Origin: Polynucleobacter sp.
Lineage (GTDB): Bacteria; Pseudomonadota; Gammaproteobacteria; Burkholderiales; Burkholderiaceae
Reading direction: 5' to 3'
Assembly (NCBI GenBank): GCA_020059445.1
Contig: JAGVCB010000186.1
Coordinates: 1-21,128, forward strand
DNA: 21,128 bases
Shown: piece after piece, positions 7,189-14,126 of the stretch
Numbering within the stretch: the stretch's first letter is position 1
Layout of the letters: each line of letters starts with the position of its first letter
Notes under the pieces: generated by a model
Database searches by the model: none
Seen by the model: the letters and a program-made list of their open reading frames with translations, nothing else
What the model was told of the DNA's origin: nothing
Program-made: the position numbers and the translations under genes

Positions 7189-8967
7189 TCAAGGCTGGGG
7201 GGTTTGACTATTTTCTTTGAACGATTCTGTCAAAGCCACCTGAAGTCTGGTGTGAATCTTCATCAGTTGCTTGCGTAACAGATAAATGACTGTCCCCATC
7301 AATATGGCCAAGATAAAAAGCATGCCCACTGGAGGCAGGATGCTGGAGCTCAACGCTGAAACCAAAAGCATCAATGAAACAATCGCTAAAACTGGCATTA
7401 ATTGGGTGAAGAGCATTTGAGTGGCGATGCTATCTTCAGGTGAATGATTTTTGGAATGAAGTCTGGCATCTGCCAGCAACATGCCAAGAGCTTCTAATTT
7501 TTTGTATATAGCGAACAAAAATGGCGCCGACAGCAAGAGGCTTGTGGCCCACGTGAACGCTTGCTGATAGATCTCAGTGAACCAAACCAAGTGACCAGTG
7601 TCAACGTAACTGTTGATGAAAGTGAACACTTTGGTGGCAGACAAGAATAGGGTAATGACCACGCAAGCATTCACGAAAACGTGGAAGGTGATTCTTCGCA
7701 CAAATGGACGGATGTCTGAACGCATTTGATCATCAGATCTAATTTGACCAAGCCATTCTGAATATTGCACAAACACATTCTTAATTGGATTTGGAATACG
7801 TTTACCCATCCAATCGCTCAATGGGTCGGAGCCTTTGATCAAGTATGGTGTGAAGAGGGTGGTGATGGTTGAAACGGCCACCACAATCGGATACAAGAAG
7901 TCGCTAGTGACGTTCAGTGTTAAGCCAAGTGATGCAATGATGAATGAGAACTCACCGATTTGTGCTTTACCCATACCAACGCGCATGGAGGTTCTACCAT
8001 CATGACCAGTAATGAATGTGCCCATACTACAAGAAACAACCTTGATGGCTATCACGGTGAAGCTGATGAGTGCAATCGGAACAGCGTACTTCCAAATGAC
8101 TCCTGGATCCAATAAAAGACCAATGGTCACAAAGAAGATCGCAATGAACATGTCTTTGACAGGTTCAATTAATTTCTCAATTGAGTGGATGTGGCGTGAC
8201 TCAGCCATGATTGCGCCAATTAAAAACGCACCCAAAGCAACGCTGTATTCCATTTTGATGACTAAGAGGCAAAAGCCAAAGCAAAGACCCAGGACTGTGA
8301 CTAACAGCATTTCTTTGCGATGGAACTTTGCCACCACATTCAATAGTCGTGGAATCAATAAGATGCCAGCAGCCAAAGAAATGGTCATGAATAAAATCAG
8401 TTCACCAATGGTCATGGCTGCATCAACAGCCTCTAATTGACCAGTTGTGGCAATACCTGTGAGCATCACAATTAAACTGATAGCAACAATATCCTCCACA
8501 ATCAAAATGCCATAAATGAGGTGAGCAAATTTTTCTTTTTTTAAACCAAGCTCTTCAAGAGCCTTGACTGTGATCGTGGTTGAGGAGATCGCCATCATGG
8601 CGCCTAGGAAAATAGAATCCATTGGCGACCAGCTAAAGAAGCGACCAATTTCATAACCAACCCAAATCAGCAAAACAATTTGCGCAATCGCTGCAACAAA
8701 CGCGGTTGCACCAACTTTAGCGAGTTTTCTCAAGCTAAATTCAAGGCCTAAGCCAAACATCAAGAAGACAACCCCGAGCTCTCCAAGAGTTTTAATGGTC
8801 TTTTCGTCAGAAATAAATGGAACAGCGGTGGTATATGGCCCGATAATGAGGCCCGCAATGATGTAACCCAAGACAACCGGTTGTTTTAGGTAATGGAAGA
8901 TCACCGTGACTACGCCGGCAGTGAGCATGATGACTGCCAAGTCCTTGATGAAATCTACTCCATGCAT
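7189..8967 (-). CDS. CPA2-family cation:proton antiporter lacking an RCK domain
   Basis: 592-residue inner-membrane protein of the monovalent cation:proton antiporter-2 family (Kef/YbaL/GerN-like). The transport core covers about residues 8-378 and roughly 12 membrane segments. It shows QPVVLGYIIAGLIIGP (29-44), FLMFGLGLEFSL (68-79), the AISSTTITVKAL crossover region (126-137), the VEDI acidic site (157-160; Asp159 is the candidate ion-binding carboxylate) and GKAQIGEFSFI (333-343). KefB/KefC-type proteins continue with a cytosolic TrkA-N/RCK domain; here residues 380-592 instead hold a short loop, about four more hydrophobic segments (around 430-450, 470-495, 525-545, 550-565) and a basic tail. 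The ATG at 8967 is preceded by AAAGAGAC. It is divergent from uup with 41 bp between the chosen start codons. Ion specificity (K+ or Na+) is unknown. Confidence 0.9.
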   Translation of the reverse strand: MHGVDFIKDLAVIMLTAGVVTVIFHYLKQPVVLGYIIAGLIIGPYTTAVPFISDEKTIKTLGELGVVFLMFGLGLEFSLRKLAKVGATAFVAAIAQIVLLIWVGYEIGRFFSWSPMDSIFLGAMMAISSTTITVKALEELGLKKEKFAHLIYGILIVEDIVAISLIVMLTGIATTGQLEAVDAAMTIGELILFMTISLAAGILLIPRLLNVVAKFHRKEMLLVTVLGLCFGFCLLVIKMEYSVALGAFLIGAIMAESRHIHSIEKLIEPVKDMFIAIFFVTIGLLLDPGVIWKYAVPIALISFTVIAIKVVSCSMGTFITGHDGRTSMRVGMGKAQIGEFSFIIASLGLTLNVTSDFLYPIVVAVSTITTLFTPYLIKGSDPLSDWMGKRIPNPIKNVFVQYSEWLGQIRSDDQMRSDIRPFVRRITFHVFVNACVVITLFLSATKVFTFINSYVDTGHLVWFTEIYQQAFTWATSLLLSAPFLFAIYKKLEALGMLLADARLHSKNHSPEDSIATQMLFTQLMPVLAIVSLMLLVSALSSSILPPVGMLFILAILMGTVIYLLRKQLMKIHTRLQVALTESFKENSQTPQP

Positions 8968-9008
8968 ACGTTTAGTCTCTTTTTAAATTTAACCGCGATA
9001 ATGTGATT

Positions 9009-10943
9009 ATGGCTTTAATTGTTTTAAATGATGCAAAACTGGCTTTTGGCCACGTTGACCTTCTAGCTGGCACCCAATTTTCACTTGAATCGAGTGAGCG
9101 CATTGGCTTAATTGGCCGAAACGGCACTGGCAAGTCGTCTTTGCTCAAGATTTTAGCGGGTTTAGAAAAACTCGATGATGGAAGCCTTCAATACCAGCAG
9201 GGCTTGCGCATGGCTTATGTTGCCCAAGAACCGATCTTTGATCCTGTTGAAACAGTGTTTCATGCGGTTTCTCAAGGAGTTGCTAAAGTCAAAGCCCTCA
9301 GAGAAGAATATGAAGAGCTCAGCGTGGCTGAGTGGAACGATGATTCTCATCATCGTTTGGATGAAATTCAATCTCAACTAGAGTCAATGAGTGGTTGGAA
9401 CTGGGAGCAGCGGGTTCATGAAACCCTGGATCGTTTGCATTTGGACCCAGATATCGCAATCGGTGCTCTATCAGGCGGTAATCGCAAGCGTGTGGCTTTG
9501 GCTCAAGCATTGGTCGCGGTTCCTGATGTTCTTTTCTTGGATGAGCCTACCAACCACTTAGATCTGGATTCAATCACTTGGCTGGAAGAATTATTAAAAG
9601 CATTCAAAGGTTCAGTGGTTTTGATCACCCATGACCGTGCATTCCTAGATGCTGTAAGCACTCAAATTGTGGAGCTCGATCGAGGTATTTTGAGAAGCTA
9701 CCCAGGTAACTTCACTGCGTATGAGGCTTTAAAAGAGCAGGAGATCGCTTCTGAGGCATTGGCCAATGCCCGTGCTGATAAATTGTTGGCACAAGAGGAG
9801 GTCTGGATTCGCAAGGGTGTTGAGGCTCGTCGAACCCGAAGCGTTGGCCGTATTGCCCGCCTTGAAAAGCTCCGAGAAATACGAGCTGCCCGCAGAGATG
9901 CCATGGGGCAGATCAAGCTATCGGTTGCCTCAGGTAATCGCAGCGGAAAAATTGTGGCTGATTTAGAAAATGTTAGTAAATCGTATGATCGCCCGATTGT
10001 TAAAGATTTCACTGCCACCATCTTGCGTGGCGATAAGGTTGGCTTGTTGGGTCCTAACGGAGCTGGCAAAACAACATTGCTTAAATTAATCCTTGGATCA
10101 ATTCAGCCGGACAGCGGCACAGCCACGATGGGCTCTCAAATTGATATTGCCTACTTTGACCAAATGCGCGAAGGTCTTGATCTGAATGCCACACTGGAGG
10201 ACTACATCAGCCCTGGCAGTGAGTGGATTGAAATCAACGGCGCGCGCAAGCACGTTAAAAGTTATCTAAATGATTTCTTGTTCTCTCCTGAGAGAGCTAA
10301 TTCTCCCGTGAGTACCTTATCGGGTGGAGAGCGCAATCGACTCTTGCTGGCCCGTTTGTTTGCTAGACCAGCCAACGTCTTGGTTCTTGATGAGCCGACA
10401 AACGACTTGGATATAGATACTCTGGAATTATTAGAGCAATTGCTCCAAGATTACAAAGGCACTGTTTTCTTGGTCAGTCACGACAGAGCGTTTTTAGATA
10501 ATGTGGTCACCTCAATCATCGCTTATGAGGGAGATGGATTTTGGCGTGAATATGAGGGCGGCTACGAAGATTGGAAGATTCAGAAAAAGAGATCAGAAGA
10601 GTATCGAAATAATCAATCTGGTAGCTCTGAACCTTCTAAGTCAAAGTCTCTAGCAACAGAGCCTGTCAAAGCCATATCCAATAAAGAAGCGCCAAAGTCC
10701 CAAAAGTCAGTGGTGCAAAAGTTGAATGGCAAGGAGCGCGCAGAGCTTGAGGCCATTCCCTTGCAAATCGATGATCTAGAAAAAGAGCAGGCGAGCATCA
10801 GTGAGAGCTTGGGCGATCCTGAGATTTATAAAAACAGACCAGCTGATGTGATTACTTTACAAGAAAACTTAAAAATCATTGAAGCAAAGTTAAGTGCCTT
10901 GATGGCGCGCTGGGAAGATCTCTTAGAGCGTTCGAGTTCTTAA
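9009..10943 (+). CDS. uup: ABC-F ATPase Uup
   Basis: Soluble duplicated ABC ATPase of the ABC-F family. Uup interacts with ribosomes and affects ribosome assembly and function and the precise excision of transposons in E. coli. 644 residues from the ATG at 9009 (MALIVLNDAKLAFG). Domain 1: Walker A GRNGTGKSS (about 36-44), signature LSGGNRKRVAL, Walker B LFLDEPTNHLD. The interdomain P-site tRNA-interaction linker (about 240-320) is rich in Arg, Lys and Glu. Domain 2: Walker A GPNGAGKTT (about 345), signature LSGGERNRLLLARL, Walker B VLVLDEPTNDLD. A charged Ser/Lys linker leads to a C-terminal coiled coil (about 570-644), which marks Uup rather than EttA or YheS. A GTG at 9003 would add two residues. 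No Shine-Dalgarno is seen; GATAAT ends six bases before the ATG. Confidence 0.95.
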   Translation: MALIVLNDAKLAFGHVDLLAGTQFSLESSERIGLIGRNGTGKSSLLKILAGLEKLDDGSLQYQQGLRMAYVAQEPIFDPVETVFHAVSQGVAKVKALREEYEELSVAEWNDDSHHRLDEIQSQLESMSGWNWEQRVHETLDRLHLDPDIAIGALSGGNRKRVALAQALVAVPDVLFLDEPTNHLDLDSITWLEELLKAFKGSVVLITHDRAFLDAVSTQIVELDRGILRSYPGNFTAYEALKEQEIASEALANARADKLLAQEEVWIRKGVEARRTRSVGRIARLEKLREIRAARRDAMGQIKLSVASGNRSGKIVADLENVSKSYDRPIVKDFTATILRGDKVGLLGPNGAGKTTLLKLILGSIQPDSGTATMGSQIDIAYFDQMREGLDLNATLEDYISPGSEWIEINGARKHVKSYLNDFLFSPERANSPVSTLSGGERNRLLLARLFARPANVLVLDEPTNDLDIDTLELLEQLLQDYKGTVFLVSHDRAFLDNVVTSIIAYEGDGFWREYEGGYEDWKIQKKRSEEYRNNQSGSSEPSKSKSLATEPVKAISNKEAPKSQKSVVQKLNGKERAELEAIPLQIDDLEKEQASISESLGDPEIYKNRPADVITLQENLKIIEAKLSALMARWEDLLERSSS

Positions 10944-11017
10944 AGCGTCAGATTCTTAATAACTTAAGTATCAATGAAGTGCTGCATAAATTGCTGCTGC
11001 AATGAGTGTGGCACTTC

Positions 11018-11440
11018 CTACAATTGCACTGATAAACCGATCATGAAAATCAGGGCAAACAAACTCAACATGCCCGTTAAACCAGACGTGAGAGTCAGAC
11101 CTAGAAAGTTTTGATGGGATGCACCCATCATCCAGACCGGTTGACTTGGTAGGGTGTACATGAAAGGATGAACCAATAAAAACACCAAGGCGGTTCTGGC
11201 AAATAGCTGATGCACTTGTAAGACCCAATCAATGCCCAAGACCTTAGAAAGCAACTTCACTCGGCCAGATAGCCAAAACTCAATCAGGACAATGTTGAAG
11301 CCAATCATGGCTAGGCCTGAGGAAAACTCATCAAGCCAGGGTCGATTAGGAAGGCTGAGCCCCATGGAAATACCCAAGGGTAGCAAAACAAGACTCAGAT
11401 AAATCAATAAGCTGATGTAACTCAACACATTTATGGTCAT
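11018..11440 (-). pseudogene. Truncated ferric-reductase-like transmembrane protein
   Basis: 140-residue hydrophobic protein resembling the N-terminal third of COG4097-type predicted ferric reductases (ferric reductase-like transmembrane domain; usually about 440 residues with FAD- and NAD-binding domains). Four hydrophobic segments are seen: LSYISLLIYLSLVLLPLGIS, a second around LAMIGFNIVLIEFWLSG, LFARTALVFLLVHPFMY, and LSLFALIFMIGL. Candidate heme-ligand histidines are in VHQLFART and VHPFMYTLP. The frame stops immediately after FMIGLSVQL, where full-length members continue into another His-bearing helix and the flavin domain. Just past the stop, another frame reads GSATLIAAAIYAALH and then stops, a hydrophobic tail that suggests a deletion or frameshift junction. 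I class it as a decayed remnant; a functional small heme membrane protein is the alternative. The ATG at 11440 has only a weak GGGAAT upstream. It diverges from the SLAC1/TDT gene. Confidence 0.6.
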
Positions 11441-11524
11441 ATTCCCATTATGATTGCGTACAGAAGATATTTCTATAAGAAATGTTAAATTTGTAATTTA
11501 TAAGAATGAATAAAAATATTGTTG

Positions 11525-11542
11525 ATTGATTAATCGATCAAT
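11525..11542. promoter_or_regulatory. Inverted repeat ATTGAT-N6-ATCAAT upstream of the TDT transporter
   Basis: A perfect 6-6-6 inverted repeat in the 123-bp AT-rich gap between the ferric-reductase remnant and the SLAC1/TDT gene, ending 21 bp before the latter's ATG. Its size and position suit a dimeric repressor site for the divergent pair. No regulator is encoded beside it, and AT-rich DNA makes such repeats by chance, so this is tentative. Confidence 0.3.
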
Positions 11543-11563
11543 TAGTTAATTAAATTGGTAGCC

Positions 11564-12532
11564 ATGAGAACATTTTTAGCCGCACCTCCTGTTTCAGCCT
11601 TTGCCATGGTCATGGGTTTATCTGGCCTCTCTTTGACTTGGTCAAAACTTTCTCATGTGTCTCAATTTCAATTGGCCCAAGATATTTCTTTGGCATTTGG
11701 TTTGTTGGCCATCGCTGTATTTTTAGTGCTTGCTGTGGGCTTGATTCGTAAGCAATTAAAAACTCCTGAAAAATTAGTTGAAGAGTGGAACCACCCGGTG
11801 AAGTCTTCATTCTTTGGCGCTATTTCGGTGGGCGTTTGTTTGGTGGCTGCGGTGATTGTTCCTTATTCATTCCAGGTGGCAGAGATAGTTTGGCTTTTTG
11901 GAGCTGGCTTACATTTGATAGCTTTATTGGCCGTTGTGAACGCTTGGGTTCATCGTGAAAGCCTACAAGCAGCTCATGCTTGTCCAGTTTGGTTCATTCC
12001 AGCAGTGGGCAATGTGGTCATTCCTTTGGCTGGAGTGAAATTAGGTTATTTTGAAATCTCATGGTTTTTCTTTGGCGTTGGTCTGATCTTTTGGGTTGTG
12101 CTTTTATCTTTGGTGATGCACCGTTTGATGTTTGTTCAACCACCATTGCCCGATCGCCTTAAGCCTACGATGGCAATATTTTTGGCTCCGCCAACAGTGG
12201 CATTCTCATCATGGCTTCTGTTAACTCAAAGAACGGTGGAGCAGGGCCTTGATCCTTTTGGACACGTCTTGATTGCGATTGGGTTTTTCTTTGCCTTCTT
12301 TTTAATCACGCAATTTAAAAAGTTTGCACAATTACCTTTCTTCATGTCTTGGTGGGCTTATTCATTCCCATCAGCATCATTCACTGTCGCGGCATTTAAC
12401 TATGCTTTATTTGTACCAACCGCTATTTATGTCGCTTATATCGCTCTGATTTTCACAACGATTTTGATTGTGGGCTTATTCGTCAGAACTTTGATGGCCA
12501 TACATATGAAAGATCCTCATTGGGTTGATTGA
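11564..12532 (+). CDS. SLAC1/TDT-family anion channel or transporter
   Basis: 322-residue polytopic membrane protein, about ten hydrophobic segments, of the tellurite-resistance/dicarboxylate transporter (TDT, TehA/SLAC1) superfamily. The N-terminus FLAAPPVSAFAMVMGLSGLSL matches the first TehA helix. AHACPVWFIPAVGNVVIPLAG lies in the middle (about 140-160) and a repeat-like APPTVAFSSWLLL begins near 204. FMSWWAYSFPSASFTVAAF at about 262-280 is the typical TehA helix with the conserved aromatic-Pro pattern. Members pass anions or dicarboxylates, or give tellurite resistance; the substrate cannot be told here. I chose the ATG at 11564; a TTG at 11555 would add three residues. Ribosome binding is weak (GGTAG). 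An inverted repeat lies just upstream. The gene is followed by the Fur-box region of hmuS. Confidence 0.85.
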   Translation: MRTFLAAPPVSAFAMVMGLSGLSLTWSKLSHVSQFQLAQDISLAFGLLAIAVFLVLAVGLIRKQLKTPEKLVEEWNHPVKSSFFGAISVGVCLVAAVIVPYSFQVAEIVWLFGAGLHLIALLAVVNAWVHRESLQAAHACPVWFIPAVGNVVIPLAGVKLGYFEISWFFFGVGLIFWVVLLSLVMHRLMFVQPPLPDRLKPTMAIFLAPPTVAFSSWLLLTQRTVEQGLDPFGHVLIAIGFFFAFFLITQFKKFAQLPFFMSWWAYSFPSASFTVAAFNYALFVPTAIYVAYIALIFTTILIVGLFVRTLMAIHMKDPHWVD

Positions 12533-12554
12533 TCATTTACCCCATTTCCATTGT

Positions 12555-12569
12555 TGAGAATCATTCTCA
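12555..12569. promoter_or_regulatory. Fur box (perfect 7-1-7 palindrome) upstream of hmuS
   Basis: TGAGAATCATTCTCA is a perfect palindrome around a central C with the 7-1-7 architecture of Fur sites (TGATAAT-N-ATTATCA), differing from that ideal only at symmetric positions. A -10-like TAAGAT follows at 12572-12577, and TTG-containing -35 candidates overlap the palindrome, so a bound repressor would block RNA polymerase. It lies about 90 bp before the hmuS ATG and downstream of the TDT stop codon. The site is seen directly; Fur binding and iron repression are inferred. Confidence 0.8.
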
Positions 12570-12650
12570 TGTAAGATGGTGCTTGTAGTTCACTCATTTC
12601 GCACAAGCCAGCGGTTCTCTCCCCTTTAGCAAGCCAGTGCCTATTTTTAT

Positions 12651-12656
12651 AGGAGG
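12651..12656 (+). promoter_or_regulatory. Strong Shine-Dalgarno AGGAGG fixing the hmuS start
   Basis: AGGAGG sits four bases before the ATG at 12661 and is the strongest ribosome binding site noticed in the window. It decides against an in-frame GTG at 12637, which lies upstream of it. Confidence 0.85.
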
Positions 12657-12660
12657 GCTT

Positions 12661-13656
12661 ATGTGCAGTACGTTTCACGACATTCGTAAAAGCTTTGCTT
12701 CGTTAAGAGTTGAAAAGAAACATCGGCATCGAGAGATTGCATCGTTTCTAAACGTCACAGAAGTCGAATTAATAGACTCACATGTGGGCGTCACAAAACT
12801 AGAATCAATCAAGTCGTTTCCCAATCTGGCGAGAGCCATCAGATTGAAGCCATCATGGTCAAATATCACCCAGGATATTCAAGGTTTTGGTGAGGTCATG
12901 AGCTTGACAAGAAATTCTCATGCGGTTCATGAAAACTTATCGTTTTACAAATATGCATCATCCAGTGGTGATGTTGGGATGGTGCAATCTGATGAATTGG
13001 CGATACATTTGATGTATGAAAAGTGGGAGTTTGGATATCTCTTTGAAGAATGCAAATCCCATGTTTTAGAACGCAGCATTCAATTTTTTGATGGGTTTGG
13101 GGAGCCAGTTCATAAGATCTTTCTCTTGCCGCACAGTCATCATTGGTACTTTGACGAGGTTGCAAAAAGATGGTCGGATTCAAATCAGGAGCCAGGAATC
13201 CTTCTCCAAGAAAAAGCAGAGCCTCATCAAGCAACAAACAGCGGTGCATTGGCGTCCATCATCGAGGAGCGGCACACCAGTCAACAAGAGATCATTGATG
13301 CTGGTGTGGTGCAATCCTTATTGAGTTCATCTATACAACTCAAGTTACCGTTGATCATCACTGTTCAAAATCATGGGGTGAGTCAATCTCATGATGGAGT
13401 GCTTGAGGCGATTCGGGATCATAACGATTGGCTACACCTCATCAATCAGCAATTCAATTGCCATTTGCAATTAGCGCACATACCTAAAATTTGTATCAAC
13501 CATCAGTACAACCCATTTCTAATTGAGATGTTGGATAAGGAAGGTGTTATCTTGGTATCGATTGCTCTATCTGCCAAAAACACATCTGCTGATAGGCAGG
13601 CATGGGCAGATCTGCTAGAGCAGGCCATTAAAGGTGAACTGAGTCTTTTAGGATAA
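12661..13656 (+). CDS. hmuS: HmuS/HemS-family heme-degrading or heme-trafficking protein (divergent)
   Basis: Cytosolic heme-handling protein, 331 residues (family about 345-355), probably made under iron limitation given the Fur box and strong ribosome binding site. The N-terminal half is clear: a short helical lead with FLNVTEVELIDSHVGVTKL, then GEVMSLTRNSHAVHE (77-91), HLMYEKWEFGYLFEE, and RSIQFFDGFGEPVHKIFL (138-155), matching the first ChuS/HemS repeat. The second repeat is recognisable from LPLIITVQNHGVSQSHDG (229-246) and WLHLINQQFNCHLQLAHIPK, but it is weak. The segment between the repeats (about 172-218) is short and lacks a recognisable DVHQFF-type motif, which supplies the proximal heme histidine in HemS; H189 or H205 are the nearest candidates. 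No heme receptor, TonB or ABC uptake genes lie beside it. Family assignment is good; catalysis is uncertain. Confidence 0.82.
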   Translation: MCSTFHDIRKSFASLRVEKKHRHREIASFLNVTEVELIDSHVGVTKLESIKSFPNLARAIRLKPSWSNITQDIQGFGEVMSLTRNSHAVHENLSFYKYASSSGDVGMVQSDELAIHLMYEKWEFGYLFEECKSHVLERSIQFFDGFGEPVHKIFLLPHSHHWYFDEVAKRWSDSNQEPGILLQEKAEPHQATNSGALASIIEERHTSQQEIIDAGVVQSLLSSSIQLKLPLIITVQNHGVSQSHDGVLEAIRDHNDWLHLINQQFNCHLQLAHIPKICINHQYNPFLIEMLDKEGVILVSIALSAKNTSADRQAWADLLEQAIKGELSLLG

Positions 13657-13710
13657 ATCAGCAACTTTTAAGTAAAAGGAATAAAATAGAAGGACTGATA
13701 TGCGTATATC

Positions 13711-14069
13711 GGGGCCGACATGGTTTCGACGTGGATTGCAAAGCATTGAGGGCATACCGAGGACCCGTCATCTCGTAAAACAATGGGAATGCAATAACTG
13801 CAAACGACGAACGTTTCGCACTAGCCGCTTAATTGCGGTTGCCCCTGAACTGATTCTCTCTTGGGTCAGCTAACGCAAGTTAGATCAGGGTCATTTACAA
13901 GAGATAAGGTTGCATAGTGTCGTGATGTGCAGCTCGAAAATTTAGCGAATCGCTTGTTTGTAACGTGTTGGTCCGTGACAGACTGGTTAAATTAAATGAC
14001 ACAACTAAGTATGTAGAACTCTATGTGGAGGATTTACGGACGCGGGTTCGATCCCCGCCGGCTCCACCA
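13711..14069 (+). ncRNA. ssrA: Transfer-messenger RNA (tmRNA, one-piece)
   Basis: 359-nt tmRNA that rescues stalled ribosomes together with SmpB. The 5' end GGGGCCGACATGGTTTCGAC and the 3' end GGTTCGATCCCCGCCGGCTCC-ACCA form a 7-bp acceptor stem (GGGGCCG with CGGCTCC, one G-U), a T arm, and an encoded CCA ending at 14069. The tag reading frame is at 13800-13832: resume codon GCA, then a peptide of ANDERFALAA and TAA, the usual betaproteobacterial tag with the LAA degron for ClpXP. The order of coding region and pseudoknot-forming spacer is that of a standard one-piece, non-permuted molecule. A terminator follows immediately. No clear promoter was found in the 54 bp after hmuS. Confidence 0.98.
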
Positions 14070-14072
14070 ATT

Positions 14073-14103
14073 AAAAAGCCTCATCCTTGGATGAGGCTTT
14101 TTT
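14073..14103 (+). terminator. Intrinsic terminator of ssrA
   Basis: A 13-bp perfect stem, AAAAGCCTCATCC with GGATGAGGCTTTT, around a TT turn (effectively 12 bp with a CTTG loop), followed by a T run. It begins four bases after the tmRNA CCA end and ends 24 bp before the stop of the convergent methyltransferase gene; the A-rich 5' arm allows it to act for that strand too. Confidence 0.92.
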
Positions 14104-14126
14104 CTTCAAATTTATTCTTTAATATA

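Noticed and set aside
8012..8440. 142-codon open frame on the plus strand inside the antiporter gene
   Set aside because: It lies wholly antisense to a well-supported CPA2 membrane protein; its Met-rich, low-complexity translation reflects the complement of hydrophobic codons and has no ribosome binding site.
9698..10069. 123-codon minus-strand frame inside uup
   Set aside because: Antisense to the Uup interdomain linker and second Walker A; no independent support.
10971..11228. 85-codon minus-strand frame overlapping the ferric-reductase remnant as a complete gene
   Set aside because: Most of it is out of frame with the recognisable membrane protein and has unprotein-like composition; only its last ~15 residues look like a real hydrophobic tail and are treated as a possible deletion junction.
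12896..13249. 117-codon minus-strand frame inside hmuS
   Set aside because: Antisense shadow, rich in His and Cys from complemented codons; no ribosome binding site.
13711..14069. Separate tRNA gene at the 3' end (GGTTCGATCCC...CCA)
   Set aside because: The T arm and CCA belong to the tRNA-like domain of ssrA, as shown by the matching 5' acceptor strand and the tag frame.
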